DNA from: Streptomyces aureocirculatus
GTDB taxonomy: Bacteria > Actinomycetota > Actinomycetes > Streptomycetales > Streptomycetaceae
DNA: 64,000 nucleotides
Assembly: GCF_000720475.1 (NCBI RefSeq)
Contig: NZ_JOAP01000011.1
Coordinates: forward strand, 124,001 to 188,000
Direction: 5' to 3'
Both the position numbers and the translations under genes were made by a program. The notes under the pieces were generated by a model. That model was not told where the DNA came from, ran no database searches, and worked only from the letters and a program-made list of their open reading frames with translations. Position 1 is the first letter of the stretch, and every line of letters starts with the position of its first letter. Of the stretch, positions 17,533 to 28,274 are shown in pieces.

Positions 17533-18982
17533 CTAGCCCGCGGACGGCCCCCGGCCCGCCCCCTCGCCCGGCCCAGGAACCGACTCCGCCACCTCCCTCG
17601 CCCGTTCCTTCGACGGCACCCCCTCGAGCCGCAGTGTCAGCGCCCTGCCGTCCGTCCACAGCAGCGTCGGGCCCGCGGGGCGCACCGTGCGCGTCCAGTT
17701 GTCGCCGCCGGGGGTGCGCAGCCACAGTTCAAGGCGGTGGGGGCGGGCGAACCACAGCGCCGCGTCGTGGCCGAGGTCGATCCACTCGGGCCGGCCGGGC
17801 ACCAGCTTGGTGTAGCCCGGGTCGAGGGGAGCCGGGAACTCGTCGAGCCGGACCGTCCTGCCGTCCTCGCGCCAGCAGAGGGTGATCTGGGAGCGCCCCG
17901 CCGGTGCCCGCGTCACGGCCACCGCGTCCGGCGCGCCGAGCGCCGCGGGCACGGCCGGGCGGAACCCGGCCTCCCGCTCGGCCCGCGCGAGCGACACCGA
18001 CGGCGTACCGCACCCGGGCGTGCGGGTCCCGGTCGGGGGCGGTGGCGACGGGTCGTACCGCACCTCGACCCCGCCGAAATCGAACCAGTCGAGCCAGTCG
18101 GGCAGGTCGGACACCGCCGCCCGCACGGGTGGGGTCAGGACCAGGACGGTCAGCAGTCCGCACAGCGAGGCGACGACCGCCCGGCGGCGCGCCCGCAGGC
18201 CCTGCCGAGCGCGGCGCAGGCCCCGGCGGGTGCGGCGCAGGCCCCCACGGGCGCGGGCGAACGGTCCCTGCGGCGGTTCCGGCGCCGGAACCGCCGCCGG
18301 AACCGCCGCCGGGGTGGCGCCGCCCTCGGCCACTATCTGCGCGAGGACCCGCTCGACCATCGTCTCCGCGCCGTTCCCGGGCCGGTCGAGGGCCCGCCCG
18401 AGGGCCCGCAGCTCCTCCGGAAGCCCCGCACGCCCACGACCGGAACCAGCACCCGGCCCGCCCTGGTCAGGCGGCCCGCCCTGGTCAGGCCGATCGTCCT
18501 GGCCACCGGAGCTGTCCGGGCTGTCCGGGCTGTCCGGGCTGTCCGGGCCGTCCGGGCTGTCCGGGCTGTCCGGGCTGTCCTGGCCACCGGAGCTGTCCGG
18601 GCTGTCCGGGCTGTCCGGGCTGTCCTGGCCACCGGAGCTGTCCGGGCTGTCCGGGCTGTCCGGGCCGTCCGGGCCGTCCGTGCCGTCCGGGCCCCCCGGG
18701 CCGTCCGCGTAGCCCCGCCCACTCGAACCGCCCCGGTCGTCCTGACCGCCCGGGCAACGACGGCAGCCCCGGTCACACGGTCCGCCCGGGCCACGACGGC
18801 AGCCCCGGTCACACGGTCCGCCCGGGCCACGACAGCAGCCCCGGTCACACGGTCCGCCCAGGTCATGAGGGCCGCCCCGGTCACACTGACCGCCGAGGTC
18901 ACCCAGGTCACCCGGGTCACCCGGGCCACCTTGATCACCCCAACCCCCCGAGCCCGCGCAGCCCCCCGCACCGCCCATCTCC

Positions 18983-18990
<8 letters not shown>
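17533..18990 (-). CDS. membrane partner of ECF sigma factor (anti-sigma-like) with long repeat region
   Basis: 485 residues. Residues 1-165 are glycine/aspartate/proline-rich repeats (units such as PDSPDS, GGQDSPDS and a 12-residue CDRGCRRGPGGP), then a conserved segment LPEELRALGRALDRPGNGAETMVERVLAQIV, a basic stretch, one membrane helix (VVASLCGLLTVLVL) and an exported C-terminal domain with LARAEREAGFRPAVP. The gene overlaps the sigma gene, and GTG 18990 has GGAGG eight bases upstream; GTG 18999 and ATG 18978 are alternatives. Position and topology suggest an anti-sigma role; no zinc-binding motif of the ZAS type is visible, so this is inference. Confidence 0.75.
18495..18870. repeat. minisatellites inside the anti-sigma-like gene
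   Basis: From about 18495 to 18690 the 9-bp unit GCTGTCCGG (and relatives) is repeated many times with spacer blocks. From 18762 a 36-bp unit beginning GGCAGCCCCGGTCACACGG is present in nearly three copies. Both are multiples of three and keep the frame. Confidence 0.85.
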
Positions 18991-20760
<1,770 letters not shown>

Positions 20761-20945
20761 GCCCGACCCGGACGCACCCCGGACCGAACCAGGACCGAGT
20801 CCGGATCGACCCCGGACCTGCCCAGGAACGACCCCGGACCGACCCGGTCCGGGCCACCCGGAAGAGCAGCATCCGCAGCCGCCGTACGGCACGGCGGCGA
20901 CCGCTGCCCGTCAACCGCCCATCGACACGACGACAGGAGTACGAC

Positions 20946-21527
20946 GTGGGGACCGTAACGATCGGTGTGTCGATCGCGGTCCCGGAGCCACACGGCAGCC
21001 TCCTCCAGGAGCTGCGCGCCGGCTTCGGGGACCCGGCCGCGCACGGCATCCCCACGCACGTCACGCTGCTGCCGCCGACCGAGGTGGACTCCGGCGCGCT
21101 GCCCGTGATCGAGCAGCACTTGTCCGCGGTCGCGGCCGCGGGCAGGCCGTTCCCGATGCGGCTGTCCGGCACCGGCACCTTCCGGCCCCTTTCGCCGGTC
21201 GTCTTCGTACAGGTCGTCGAGGGCGGCTCGGCCTGCTCCTGGCTCCAGGAGCGGGTCCGCGACTCCTCGGGACCGCTCGTACGGGAACTGCAGTTCCCGT
21301 ACCACCCGCATGTCACGGTCGCCCACGGCATCGCCGAGGAGGCCATGGACCGGGCGTACGAGGAGCTGTCGGGGTACGAGGCCGCGTGGCCGTGCACGGG
21401 CTTCGCGCTGTACGAGCAGGGGCCCGACGCCGTCTGGCGCAAGCTGCGCGAGTTCGCCTTCGGCGGCTCGACGGTGCCCCCGCAGGCGGGCGCCCCGGCG
21501 ACGCGGGGTACGCAGCGCGCCCGCTGA
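20946..21527 (+). CDS. 2'-5' RNA ligase / 2H phosphoesterase family protein
   Basis: 193 residues. The two HxT motifs of the 2H superfamily are seen as GIPTHVTLLPP (near residue 38) and FPYHPHVTVAHG (near residue 122). Members cleave or form 2'-5' phosphodiester bonds or cyclic phosphates. GTG at 20946 has AGGAG six bases upstream. It follows trpS on the same strand after 185 bp that contain degenerate CCGGACC repeats. An RNA-repair function is plausible beside a tRNA synthetase but not shown. Confidence 0.88.
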   Translation: MGTVTIGVSIAVPEPHGSLLQELRAGFGDPAAHGIPTHVTLLPPTEVDSGALPVIEQHLSAVAAAGRPFPMRLSGTGTFRPLSPVVFVQVVEGGSACSWLQERVRDSSGPLVRELQFPYHPHVTVAHGIAEEAMDRAYEELSGYEAAWPCTGFALYEQGPDAVWRKLREFAFGGSTVPPQAGAPATRGTQRAR

Positions 21528-21631
21528 CCGGGCCCGGAGCGCCCTCGCTCGGGGGCGTCGGGCAGGGGCGGCTCCTGGAAGGCCGTGCACGTCGACCGGC
21601 AGACCGACGGCGAGCTCGGAGCGTCAGGCCG

Positions 21632-22387
21632 TCAGACCGGGAGGCGGCGGAACACCGGGCGCGGCACGTGGCGCAGCGCCGACATCACCACGCGCAGCGT
21701 CCCCGGCACCCACACCGTCTCCGAGCGGCGGCGCAGCCCCGTCTCGATGGCCTCCGCCACCGCGCCCGGCGTCGTGGCCATGGGCGCATCCTGGAGACCC
21801 GCCGTCATCTTCGACCGTACGAAGCCGGGGCGCACGACCATGACGTGTACGCCGGTGCCGTGCAGGGCGTCGCCGAGGCCCTGGGCGAAGGCGTCGAGGC
21901 CCGCCTTGCTGGAGCCGTAGATGAAGTTGGAGCGGCGGGCGCGCTCACCGGCCACGGAGGAGAGCACGACGAGGGAGCCGTGGCCCTGGGCCTGGAGCGC
22001 GCGGGCGCAGACCAGGCCCGCCGAGACGGCGCCGGTGTAGTTCGTCTGGGCCACGCGGACCGCGGCGAGCGGGTCGTCCTCGTCGCGGGCCTGGTCGCCG
22101 AGGATGCCGAAGGCGAGCAGCACCATGTCGATGTCGCCCTGCTGGAAGAGCTTGCCGAGGGTGGGGGCGTGGGACTCGGAGTCCAGGGCGTCGAAGGGCA
22201 CCGTGCGGACGTCGGCGCCCATGTCGCGCAGTTGCTCCGCGGCCTTCTCCAGGGCGGGGGACGGGCGGCCCGCCAGGTGGACCGTGCGGGTGCGGCGTGC
22301 CACCAGGCGGCGGGCGGTGGCCAGGGCGATCTCGGACGTACCGCCGAGGATCAGCAGGGACTGGGGGGTGCCGAAAGCGTCTTTCAT
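21632..22387 (-). CDS. dprE2: decaprenylphospho-ribose 2-epimerase subunit, SDR reductase (DprE2-like)
   Basis: 251 residues. It reduces the 2-keto intermediate made by DprE1 to decaprenylphosphoryl-arabinose. A Rossmann start (LLILGGTSEIALATARRL), VLLAFGILGDQ, VVLSSVAGERARRSNFIYGSSKAGLDAFAQGL with the YxxxK pair, and VVRPGFVRSKMTAGL match the mycobacterial Rv3791 group. ATG at 22387 with AAGGA upstream. It lies directly downstream of the dprE1 homologue, the usual order. Confidence 0.9.
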   Translation of the reverse strand: MKDAFGTPQSLLILGGTSEIALATARRLVARRTRTVHLAGRPSPALEKAAEQLRDMGADVRTVPFDALDSESHAPTLGKLFQQGDIDMVLLAFGILGDQARDEDDPLAAVRVAQTNYTGAVSAGLVCARALQAQGHGSLVVLSSVAGERARRSNFIYGSSKAGLDAFAQGLGDALHGTGVHVMVVRPGFVRSKMTAGLQDAPMATTPGAVAEAIETGLRRRSETVWVPGTLRVVMSALRHVPRPVFRRLPV

Positions 22388-22428
22388 GGGGGTCCTTCGG
22401 AGTCGGGGTTCATGCGTCGCGCTGCGCG

Positions 22429-22457
22429 CTCGTCCTCGAACGCAGGACGGTCTTAAA
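22429..22457 (-). repeat. dispersed element copy between dprE1 and dprE2
   Basis: On the minus strand this reads as a diverged form of the CCGTCC-GCGTT-GAGGACGAG element that also occurs at 10763, 10925, 28914 and 34030. It occupies most of the 74-bp gap between the two genes. Confidence 0.55.
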
Positions 22458-22461
22458 CCCC

Positions 22462-23841
22462 TCACAGGTGCAGGCGGCGTGAGAGGTCCGAGCGGAACAG
22501 GGAGTTCGGGTCCAGGTCCTCGCGGAGGGCGCGGAAGTCCTGGAGGCGGGGGTACATCGCGGTGAGGGTCTCGGGGCGCAGCCGTGAGTCCTTGGCGAGG
22601 TAGACGCGGCCGCCCGCGGTGGCCACCTCCTCGTCGAGTTCGTCGAGGAGGGGACCGAGCCCGGGCAGGTTCGCGGGGATGTCGAGGGCCAGGGTCCAGC
22701 CGGGCATGGGGAAGGAGAGCCAGCCGGGTCCCGCGTCCCCGAAGCGCTTGAGGACGGCGAGGAAGGACGGGCACCGGTGCGCGGAGATGCGGTGCACGAT
22801 GCGGCGCAGGGCCTCCTCCTGGCCGTGGCCGACGACGAACTGGTACTGCACGAAGCCGCCGCGGCCGTACACGCGGTTCCAGTGCGGCATGCCGTCGAGG
22901 GGGTGGAAGAAGGCGGGGAGCTTCTGTAGTTCGCCGGTGCGGGAGCGGGGCGCCTTGCGGTACCAGAGCTCGTTGAAGAGTCCGACCGTGCGGCGGCCGA
23001 GCAGTCCTTCGGGCACGAACCGGGGGGCGGGGGGCAGTTGCCGGGGCCGGAAGGCCAGGGGGGCGGTGCGCGCGCGGGCGGGCAGGGCGGCGAGGGGCGC
23101 GTGGTCGCCGCGGGTGAGGACGGCGCGGCCGGTGGCGGCGCCGCGGGCGAGGAGGTCGATCCACGCGACGGAGTAGCGGTAGCGGTGGTCGGTCGCGGTG
23201 AGGCGGGCCATCAGGTCGTCGAGGTCCGTGGCGCGTTCGGTGTCGACGGCCATCAGAGACGTCTCGACGGGGTGCAGCTTCAGGGTGGCGGAGAGGATCA
23301 CGCCGGTGAGGCCCATGCCGCCGGCCGTCGCGTCGAAGAGCGGGCTGCCCGGCTCGACGGTGCGCACGGTGCCGTCGGCGGTGAGCAGGTCGAGGGTCAG
23401 GACGTGGCGGGCGAAGGAGCCTGCGACGTGGTGGTTCTTGCCGTGGATGTCGGCGCCGACGGCCCCGCCGACGGTGACGTAGCGGGTGCCGGGCGTCACC
23501 GGCACGAACCAGCCGAGCGGCAGCAGGACTTCCATCAGGCGGTGCAGGGACACACCCGCGTCGCACACGACGGTGCCCGCGTCCACGTCGATGCTGTGCA
23601 CACGGTCGAGACCCGTCATGTCGAGGACCGCGCCACCGGCGTTCTGCGCGGCGTCCCCGTACGCGCGCCCGAGCCCCCGCGCGATGCCGCCGCGCTCCGC
23701 GCAGCTTGCCAGCGCGGCCACCGCCTCCTCGGGGGAGCGGGGCCGCACCAGGCGTGCGGTGCTGGGTGCGGTGCGCCCCCACCCCGACACGGACACGGAC
23801 TCAGGGGCGGGAGCGGGGGCGAAAGCGGGGGTGGCTGACAT
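22462..23841 (-). CDS. dprE1: decaprenylphosphoryl-beta-D-ribose oxidase (DprE1-like FAD enzyme)
   Basis: 459 residues, as in mycobacteria. An FAD-binding domain of the vanillyl-alcohol-oxidase type (GLGRAYGDAAQNAGG, YVTVGGAVGADIHGKNHHVAGSF) is followed by a substrate domain (GWTLALDIP, VYLAKDSRL, AMYPRLQDF, SDLSRRL). It oxidises the ribose 2-OH of decaprenylphosphoryl-ribose. The residue corresponding to Cys387 of M. tuberculosis, the benzothiazinone target, is alanine (about residue 385). ATG at 23841; the leader contains a perfect GCCCC-TATAA-GGGGC dyad. A longer GTG start upstream would include a TTA codon. Confidence 0.9.
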   Translation of the reverse strand: MSATPAFAPAPAPESVSVSGWGRTAPSTARLVRPRSPEEAVAALASCAERGGIARGLGRAYGDAAQNAGGAVLDMTGLDRVHSIDVDAGTVVCDAGVSLHRLMEVLLPLGWFVPVTPGTRYVTVGGAVGADIHGKNHHVAGSFARHVLTLDLLTADGTVRTVEPGSPLFDATAGGMGLTGVILSATLKLHPVETSLMAVDTERATDLDDLMARLTATDHRYRYSVAWIDLLARGAATGRAVLTRGDHAPLAALPARARTAPLAFRPRQLPPAPRFVPEGLLGRRTVGLFNELWYRKAPRSRTGELQKLPAFFHPLDGMPHWNRVYGRGGFVQYQFVVGHGQEEALRRIVHRISAHRCPSFLAVLKRFGDAGPGWLSFPMPGWTLALDIPANLPGLGPLLDELDEEVATAGGRVYLAKDSRLRPETLTAMYPRLQDFRALREDLDPNSLFRSDLSRRLHL

Positions 23842-23856
23842 GGCAGTGACCGTATC

Positions 23857-23871
23857 GCCCCTATAAGGGGC
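23857..23871. promoter_or_regulatory. perfect dyad GCCCC-TATAA-GGGGC
   Basis: It lies 16 bp before the dprE1 start, in the 139-bp gap shared with the divergent PAP2/ubiA operon. It could be an operator or a leader hairpin close to a promoter; the sequence alone does not decide. Confidence 0.4.
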
Positions 23872-23980
23872 TAAAGAACGGTTACTCACTTCACTCGGCC
23901 TTCTCACCGAAATGGGTGATTGAGGGAGTGTCATCAAAGATTGCCGTAATAATTGCGACTTTGCATAGAAGAGTCGTTAT

Positions 23981-24535
23981 GTGATGAATATGAAGTGTTC
24001 GGGGAGCGCTGTCAGGAGGGGCTTCCTGCGTGAAGCCGATCACCGGCTGCTCTCGGCGCTGCGCGACTGCGGCGCCGACCCGCGGGTGGCCGCGGCGGCC
24101 CGCGCGCTGTCCAGGAGCGGCGAGCACGGCGCCCTCTGGCTCGCCGCGGGACTCGCCGGTGCGGCCGTCGACCGCGAGCGGCGCGCCCACTGGCTGCGCG
24201 GCACCGCGCTCACCGCGGCCGCGCACCTGGCCAGCATGGGCGTGAAGCGCATCGTGCGGCGCCCGCGCCCCGGCCATGTGGAGCCGCTCGTGCGCACGGC
24301 GGGACGGCACTCCTTCCCCAGCTCGCACGCCACGTCGGCGACCACGGCCGCGCTCGTGTACGGCGCGCTGCGCCCCGCCTGCGCCAGGGTCGTGCCGCCG
24401 CTGGCCGCCGCGATGTGCGTGTCCCGCATGGTCGTCGGCGTCCACTACCCGTCGGACGTCGCGGCGGGCGCGGCCCTCGGCGCGTTCGCCGCACGGGCGG
24501 GCACCACCTGGATCGGAGGTTTGACCGATGGCTGA
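23981..24535 (+). CDS. PAP2-family phosphatase (decaprenylphosphoryl-5-phosphoribose phosphatase-like)
   Basis: 184 residues. The three PAP2 catalytic motifs are complete: KRIVRRPRP (KxxxxxxRP), SFPSSHATS (PSxH) and SRMVVGVHYPSDV (SRxxxxxHxxxD). The mycobacterial homologue Rv3807c is assigned to removal of the 5-phosphate from decaprenylphosphoryl-phosphoribose. The GTG at 23981 or the ATG at 23984 is the start. It overlaps the ubiA gene by 8 bp and is divergent from dprE1, so the whole pathway shares one control region. Confidence 0.9.
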   Translation: MMNMKCSGSAVRRGFLREADHRLLSALRDCGADPRVAAAARALSRSGEHGALWLAAGLAGAAVDRERRAHWLRGTALTAAAHLASMGVKRIVRRPRPGHVEPLVRTAGRHSFPSSHATSATTAALVYGALRPACARVVPPLAAAMCVSRMVVGVHYPSDVAAGAALGAFAARAGTTWIGGLTDG

Positions 24536-25517
24536 CCGCGCCGCCGTACTGGACCGCGAAGAGACGCCCGACGCCTCCTCGCCCCCGAGAACCGGCCCCT
24601 GGGCGACCCCGCTGGGCCTCCTGAAGGCCGCGCGGCCCCGCCAGTGGGTCAAGAACGTCCTGGTCATCGCCGCCCCCGCGGCCGCGGGCGAACTCTTCTC
24701 ACGGCACGCCCTGCTCCAAGTCGCCCTCACCTTCTGCCTGTTCACCGCCGCCGCGGCCGCCGTCTACCTCATCAACGACGCCCGCGACGCCGAGGCCGAC
24801 CGCGCCCACCCCACCAAGTGCCGCCGCCCCGTCGCCGCCGGACAGGTCCCCGTGCCCCTCGCGTACGCCGCGGGCGCACTCCTCGCCGTCCTCGCGCCCG
24901 CCGCCGCGGCCGTCCTGTGCACCCCGCTGACGGCCGCGCTCCTGGCCGCGTACGTGGTGATGCAGTTCGCGTACTGCGTCAGCCTCAAGCACGTCCTCGT
25001 CGTCGACCTCGCCGTCGTCACCACCGGCTTCCTGATGCGGGCGATGATCGGCGGGGTGGCGCTCGACATCCCGCTGTCCCGCTGGTTCCTGATCACCACC
25101 GGGTTCGGGGCGCTGTTCATGGTGTCCGCGAAGCGCTACTCCGAGGCCGTGCAGATGACGGAGGCCGCGCAGGCCGCGACGGCCGCCGGGCGCACCGAAC
25201 GGCTCGGCGCCACCCGCGCCCTGCTCACCTCGTACACGACCGGCTATCTGCGCTTCGTGTGGCAGCTCGCGGCCGGGGTCGCCGTGCTCGCGTACTGCCT
25301 GTGGGCGATGGAGAGCGGCGGCACCGAGGGCACCGGGCTGCTGCCGTGGCGGCAGTTGTCGGTGGTCGCCTTCGTCCTCGCGATCCTGCGGTACGCCGTC
25401 TTCGCCGACCGCGGCACGGCGGGCGAGCCGGAGGACGTGGTCCTTCGCGACCGCGCCCTCGCGCTGATCGGCCTGGTGTGGCTCGCCATGTACGGGTTCG
25501 CGGTCGCCGACTGGTGA
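24528..25517 (+). CDS. UbiA-family decaprenyl-phosphate phosphoribosyltransferase
   Basis: 329 residues with eight or nine membrane helices. LINDARDAEADRAHPTKCRRP is the NDxxDxxxD prenyl/PRPP-site motif in the form found in Rv3806c (DPPR synthase), and AARPRQWVKNVLV at the start of the membrane domain is also characteristic. It transfers phosphoribose from PRPP to decaprenyl phosphate in the membrane, the first committed step to the arabinose donor. ATG at 24528 overlaps the PAP2 gene; the stop overlaps the GtrA gene (GTGA). Confidence 0.93.
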   Translation: MADRAAVLDREETPDASSPPRTGPWATPLGLLKAARPRQWVKNVLVIAAPAAAGELFSRHALLQVALTFCLFTAAAAAVYLINDARDAEADRAHPTKCRRPVAAGQVPVPLAYAAGALLAVLAPAAAAVLCTPLTAALLAAYVVMQFAYCVSLKHVLVVDLAVVTTGFLMRAMIGGVALDIPLSRWFLITTGFGALFMVSAKRYSEAVQMTEAAQAATAAGRTERLGATRALLTSYTTGYLRFVWQLAAGVAVLAYCLWAMESGGTEGTGLLPWRQLSVVAFVLAILRYAVFADRGTAGEPEDVVLRDRALALIGLVWLAMYGFAVADW

Positions 25518-26005
25518 GGGTGGTGTCGCAACTGCGGGCGCTCGGGCCCGAGCTGACCGCCTTCGCCGTGGTCGGTCTGTGCGCGTACGCCGCCGACCTC
25601 GGGCTCTTCGTCTGGCTGCGCGGGCCCGTCGGCCTGGACCCGCTGACCGCCAAGGCCCTGTCCTTCGTGGCCGGATGCACGGTGGCGTACACGGGCAACG
25701 CGCTCGGCACCTACCGCCGGACGGCGGCGGGCGTGGCGTCCGGTGGAGTGTCGCGGCTGCGGCAGTATGGGATCTTCGTCGCCGTCAATGTCGCGGGCGC
25801 GCTCGTCCAACTCCTGTGCCTGGCCGTCTCGCACTACGGCCTCGGCTTCACCTCGCCGCGCGCCGACACGGTCTCCGGGGCGGGAGTCGGCATGGCACTG
25901 GCCACCGTGCTGCGATTTTGGGGTACACGGACCTTGGTGTTCCGTTCTCGGAGTGCACCGACCGGACAGGTGAGGCAGGGGAGACGAGTGACATGGACTG
26001 GTTGA
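25514..26005 (+). CDS. GtrA-family membrane protein (Rv3789-like)
   Basis: 163 residues, four membrane helices. FAVVGLCAYAADLGLFVWL, ALSFVAGCTVAYTGNALGTYRR and LRFWGTRTLVFR are the GtrA signatures. In mycobacteria the GtrA-like Rv3789 is linked to decaprenylphosphoryl-arabinose re-orientation or to recruiting an arabinosyltransferase. GTG at 25514 overlaps the ubiA stop by 4 bp and the 3' end overlaps the next gene by 13 bp. Confidence 0.88.
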   Translation: MRVVSQLRALGPELTAFAVVGLCAYAADLGLFVWLRGPVGLDPLTAKALSFVAGCTVAYTGNALGTYRRTAAGVASGGVSRLRQYGIFVAVNVAGALVQLLCLAVSHYGLGFTSPRADTVSGAGVGMALATVLRFWGTRTLVFRSRSAPTGQVRQGRRVTWTG

Positions 26006-26952
26006 AGAGACTCCCCGGCATCGGGCCCTACATCGAGCGGCTGACGCGCACCCACGCGTGGCACTCCTACGAACGCCTCGACCGGGTCCACTGGACCCGG
26101 CTCGCCGCCGCGATGACGTTCATCAGCTTTGTGGCCCTGTTCCCGCTGATCACCGTGGCCGCGGCGGTAGCGGCGGCCACGCTGTCCGACGGCCAGGTCA
26201 AGCGCGTCAAGGACCAGATCTCCGAGCAGGTGCCCGGCATCTCCGACCAGCTCGACCTGGACTCCCTGATCGCGAACGCGGGCACCGTCGGTGTCGTCGC
26301 GGGCGCGCTCCTGCTGTTCACCGGTGTGGGCTGGGTCGGCTCGATAAGGGAATGCCTGCGCGCGGTCTGGGATCTCGATGACACCGACGAGAACCCGTTC
26401 CTCCGCAAGCTCAAGGACGCCCGTGTGCTCGCCGGGCTCGGCTGCGCCGGGCTCGCCTCCCTCATCGCCTCCGCGATCGCGTCGACGGCCGTCGGCTGGA
26501 CCGCCGACCAGCTCGGCATCGACCGGGACGGCGCGGGCGGCGTGCTCCTACAGGTCGTCGCCTTCGCCATCGCCGTCTGCGCGGACTTCCTGCTCCTGCT
26601 GTACGTCCTCACGCTGCTGCCCGGCGTGGAGCCGCCCCGGCGCGCCCTCGTCGTCGCCGCGACGCTCGGCGCGGTCGGCTTCGAGCTACTGAAACTGCTG
26701 CTCGGCGGCTACATCAAGGGCGTCGCCGCGAAGAGCATGTACGGCGCCTTCGGTGTGCCCGTCGCCCTGCTCCTGTGGATCAACTTCACCGCGAAGCTGC
26801 TGCTGTTCTGCGCGGCGTGGACGGCGACACCCTCGAAGACCGTCACCGAGGGCTCCCCGGAACCCGAGGAGCCCTCCCGACCCGACAAGGCCGGGTCAGG
26901 GGCCGTGCGGGCGGCGGACGCTACTGGCGGCGCAGCGGCCAGCGGCGGTTGA
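25993..26952 (+). CDS. YihY/BrkB-family inner-membrane protein
   Basis: 319 residues with six predicted helices. RLAAAMTFISFVALFPLITV, LLLFTGVGWVGSIRECLRAVWD and GAFGVPVALLLWINFTAKLLLF are the conserved YihY blocks. The former label ribonuclease BN is wrong for this family; the role is unknown, perhaps transport. The C-terminal 45 residues are hydrophilic and acidic/proline-rich. ATG 25993 with GGGGAG upstream. It ends 32 bp inside the converging carboxypeptidase gene. Confidence 0.9.
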   Translation: MDWLKRLPGIGPYIERLTRTHAWHSYERLDRVHWTRLAAAMTFISFVALFPLITVAAAVAAATLSDGQVKRVKDQISEQVPGISDQLDLDSLIANAGTVGVVAGALLLFTGVGWVGSIRECLRAVWDLDDTDENPFLRKLKDARVLAGLGCAGLASLIASAIASTAVGWTADQLGIDRDGAGGVLLQVVAFAIAVCADFLLLLYVLTLLPGVEPPRRALVVAATLGAVGFELLKLLLGGYIKGVAAKSMYGAFGVPVALLLWINFTAKLLLFCAAWTATPSKTVTEGSPEPEEPSRPDKAGSGAVRAADATGGAAASGG

Positions 26953-28159
26953 GCAGGAACAGACCGCCCGCGATCAGCGCGAGCACACCGGCGGTGATGC
27001 CGACGGCCGTGCCCATGCCGTTGCCCGAGTCCTTGGCGGTGGCGTTCGCGACGCTGTCGGCGCCACCCGCCTGCCCCTTGCCGGGCGCGCCCTTGCCCGA
27101 ACCGGTGTTCGCGCCCTTCGGGGCGACCAGCTCACCGACGGGCTCGACCTTGCCGTTCGCCGCGAAACCCCAGTCGAGGAGGCGGGCGGTCTCCTTGTAG
27201 ACGGCGTGGCTCTCACCGGAGCCGGGGTTCATGACGGTGACGAGCAGGACCTTGCCGTCGCGCTCGGCGACACCCGTGAACGTGTTGCCCGCGTTGGTCG
27301 TCGAGCCGTTCTTGACGCCCGCGATGCCCTTGTACTGCTCGACGCCGTCGGCCCCGGTCAGGAGCCGGTTGGTGTTCTGGATGCCGAAGGGCTCACGCTT
27401 CGTCCTGCCCTTGTCCTTGCCCTTCTTGATCTTCTCCGTCTTGCCGGGGAACTGCGCGGTCGCCGTCGCGCAGTACTCGCGGAAGTCCTTCTTCTGCAGG
27501 CCGGAGCGGGCGAACAGGGACAGGTCGTACGCCGACGACACCTGGCCCTTCTCGTCGTAGCCGTCGGGCGTGACGACATGCGTGTCGAGGGCCTGGAGAT
27601 CCTCGGCGTGCTCCTGCATGTCCTTCACGGTCTGCGGCACACCGCCGTTCAAGGAGGACAGCACGTGCACGGCGTCGTTGCCGGACTGGAGGAAGACACC
27701 GAGCCACAGGTCGTGGACCGAGTACGTCTCGTTCTCCTTGACGCCGACCAGGCTGCTGCCCGCGCCGATGCCCGCCAGGTCCGCGGCCTCGACCTTGTGC
27801 TTCTGCGTCTTCGGGAACTTCGGCAGCACCGTGTCCGCGAACAGCATCTTCAAGGTGCTCGCCGGGGCCAGGCGCCAGTGCGCGTTGTGCGCCGCGAGCA
27901 CCTCGCCGGACTCGGCGTCCGAGACCATCCAGGAGCGCGCCGACAGTTCCTTCGGCAGCACCGGCGCGCCCGCCTTCAGGTTCACCTGCGTGCCCGGCTC
28001 GCCGAGGCGGGCACCGCCCACCGTCGACATGGACGCGGGCGGCTTCGGCTCGCCGTCACCGCCGCCCGGCTTGTCGTCGGCGAGGGCGGGGCCGGTGGCC
28101 GACAGGGACAACAGGGTCGCGGAGGCGACGAGCAGGGCGGTCTTCTTCAACGCTGGCAC
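26921..28159 (-). CDS. D-alanyl-D-alanine carboxypeptidase (PBP5/DacA family)
   Basis: 412 residues. A signal peptide (LKKTALLVASATLLSLSATGPALA) leads to a serine peptidase S11 domain: SxxK as APASTLKMLF, SxN as LQSGNDAVH, and the third motif as KNG (GVKNGSTTNAGNT) where most PBPs have KTG. A C-terminal linker and membrane helix (AVGITAGVLALIAGGLFLL) anchor it outside the membrane. It trims the terminal D-Ala of wall pentapeptides. The GTG at 28159 gives the best signal peptide; the ribosome site is weak. Confidence 0.92.
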   Translation of the reverse strand: MPALKKTALLVASATLLSLSATGPALADDKPGGGDGEPKPPASMSTVGGARLGEPGTQVNLKAGAPVLPKELSARSWMVSDAESGEVLAAHNAHWRLAPASTLKMLFADTVLPKFPKTQKHKVEAADLAGIGAGSSLVGVKENETYSVHDLWLGVFLQSGNDAVHVLSSLNGGVPQTVKDMQEHAEDLQALDTHVVTPDGYDEKGQVSSAYDLSLFARSGLQKKDFREYCATATAQFPGKTEKIKKGKDKGRTKREPFGIQNTNRLLTGADGVEQYKGIAGVKNGSTTNAGNTFTGVAERDGKVLLVTVMNPGSGESHAVYKETARLLDWGFAANGKVEPVGELVAPKGANTGSGKGAPGKGQAGGADSVANATAKDSGNGMGTAVGITAGVLALIAGGLFLLNRRWPLRRQ

Positions 28160-28274
28160 GGACGAGAACGTACAGGGGCGCCCCGCGCCGCCGTCCGCCG
28201 AGGTCACCTCTGCCGCGGTCCGGCGCTCCGCACCCCGAAGGCGGTCCGTGAGGGCGGCTGGCGATACTGAGGAC

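Noticed and set aside
18495..18870. CRISPR-like spaced repeats
   Set aside because: Units are 9 and 36 bp, contiguous or nearly so, in frame and without unique spacers; no cas genes are present.
20761..20945. Structured RNA between trpS and the 2H phosphoesterase gene
   Set aside because: The stretch is a run of degenerate CCGGACC repeats with no consistent stem-loop plan that I could establish by eye.
26921..28159. KNG instead of KTG in the carboxypeptidase as a sign of inactivity
   Set aside because: The SxxK and SxN motifs are intact, and KNG is to my knowledge common in actinomycete members, so it was kept as a normal enzyme.
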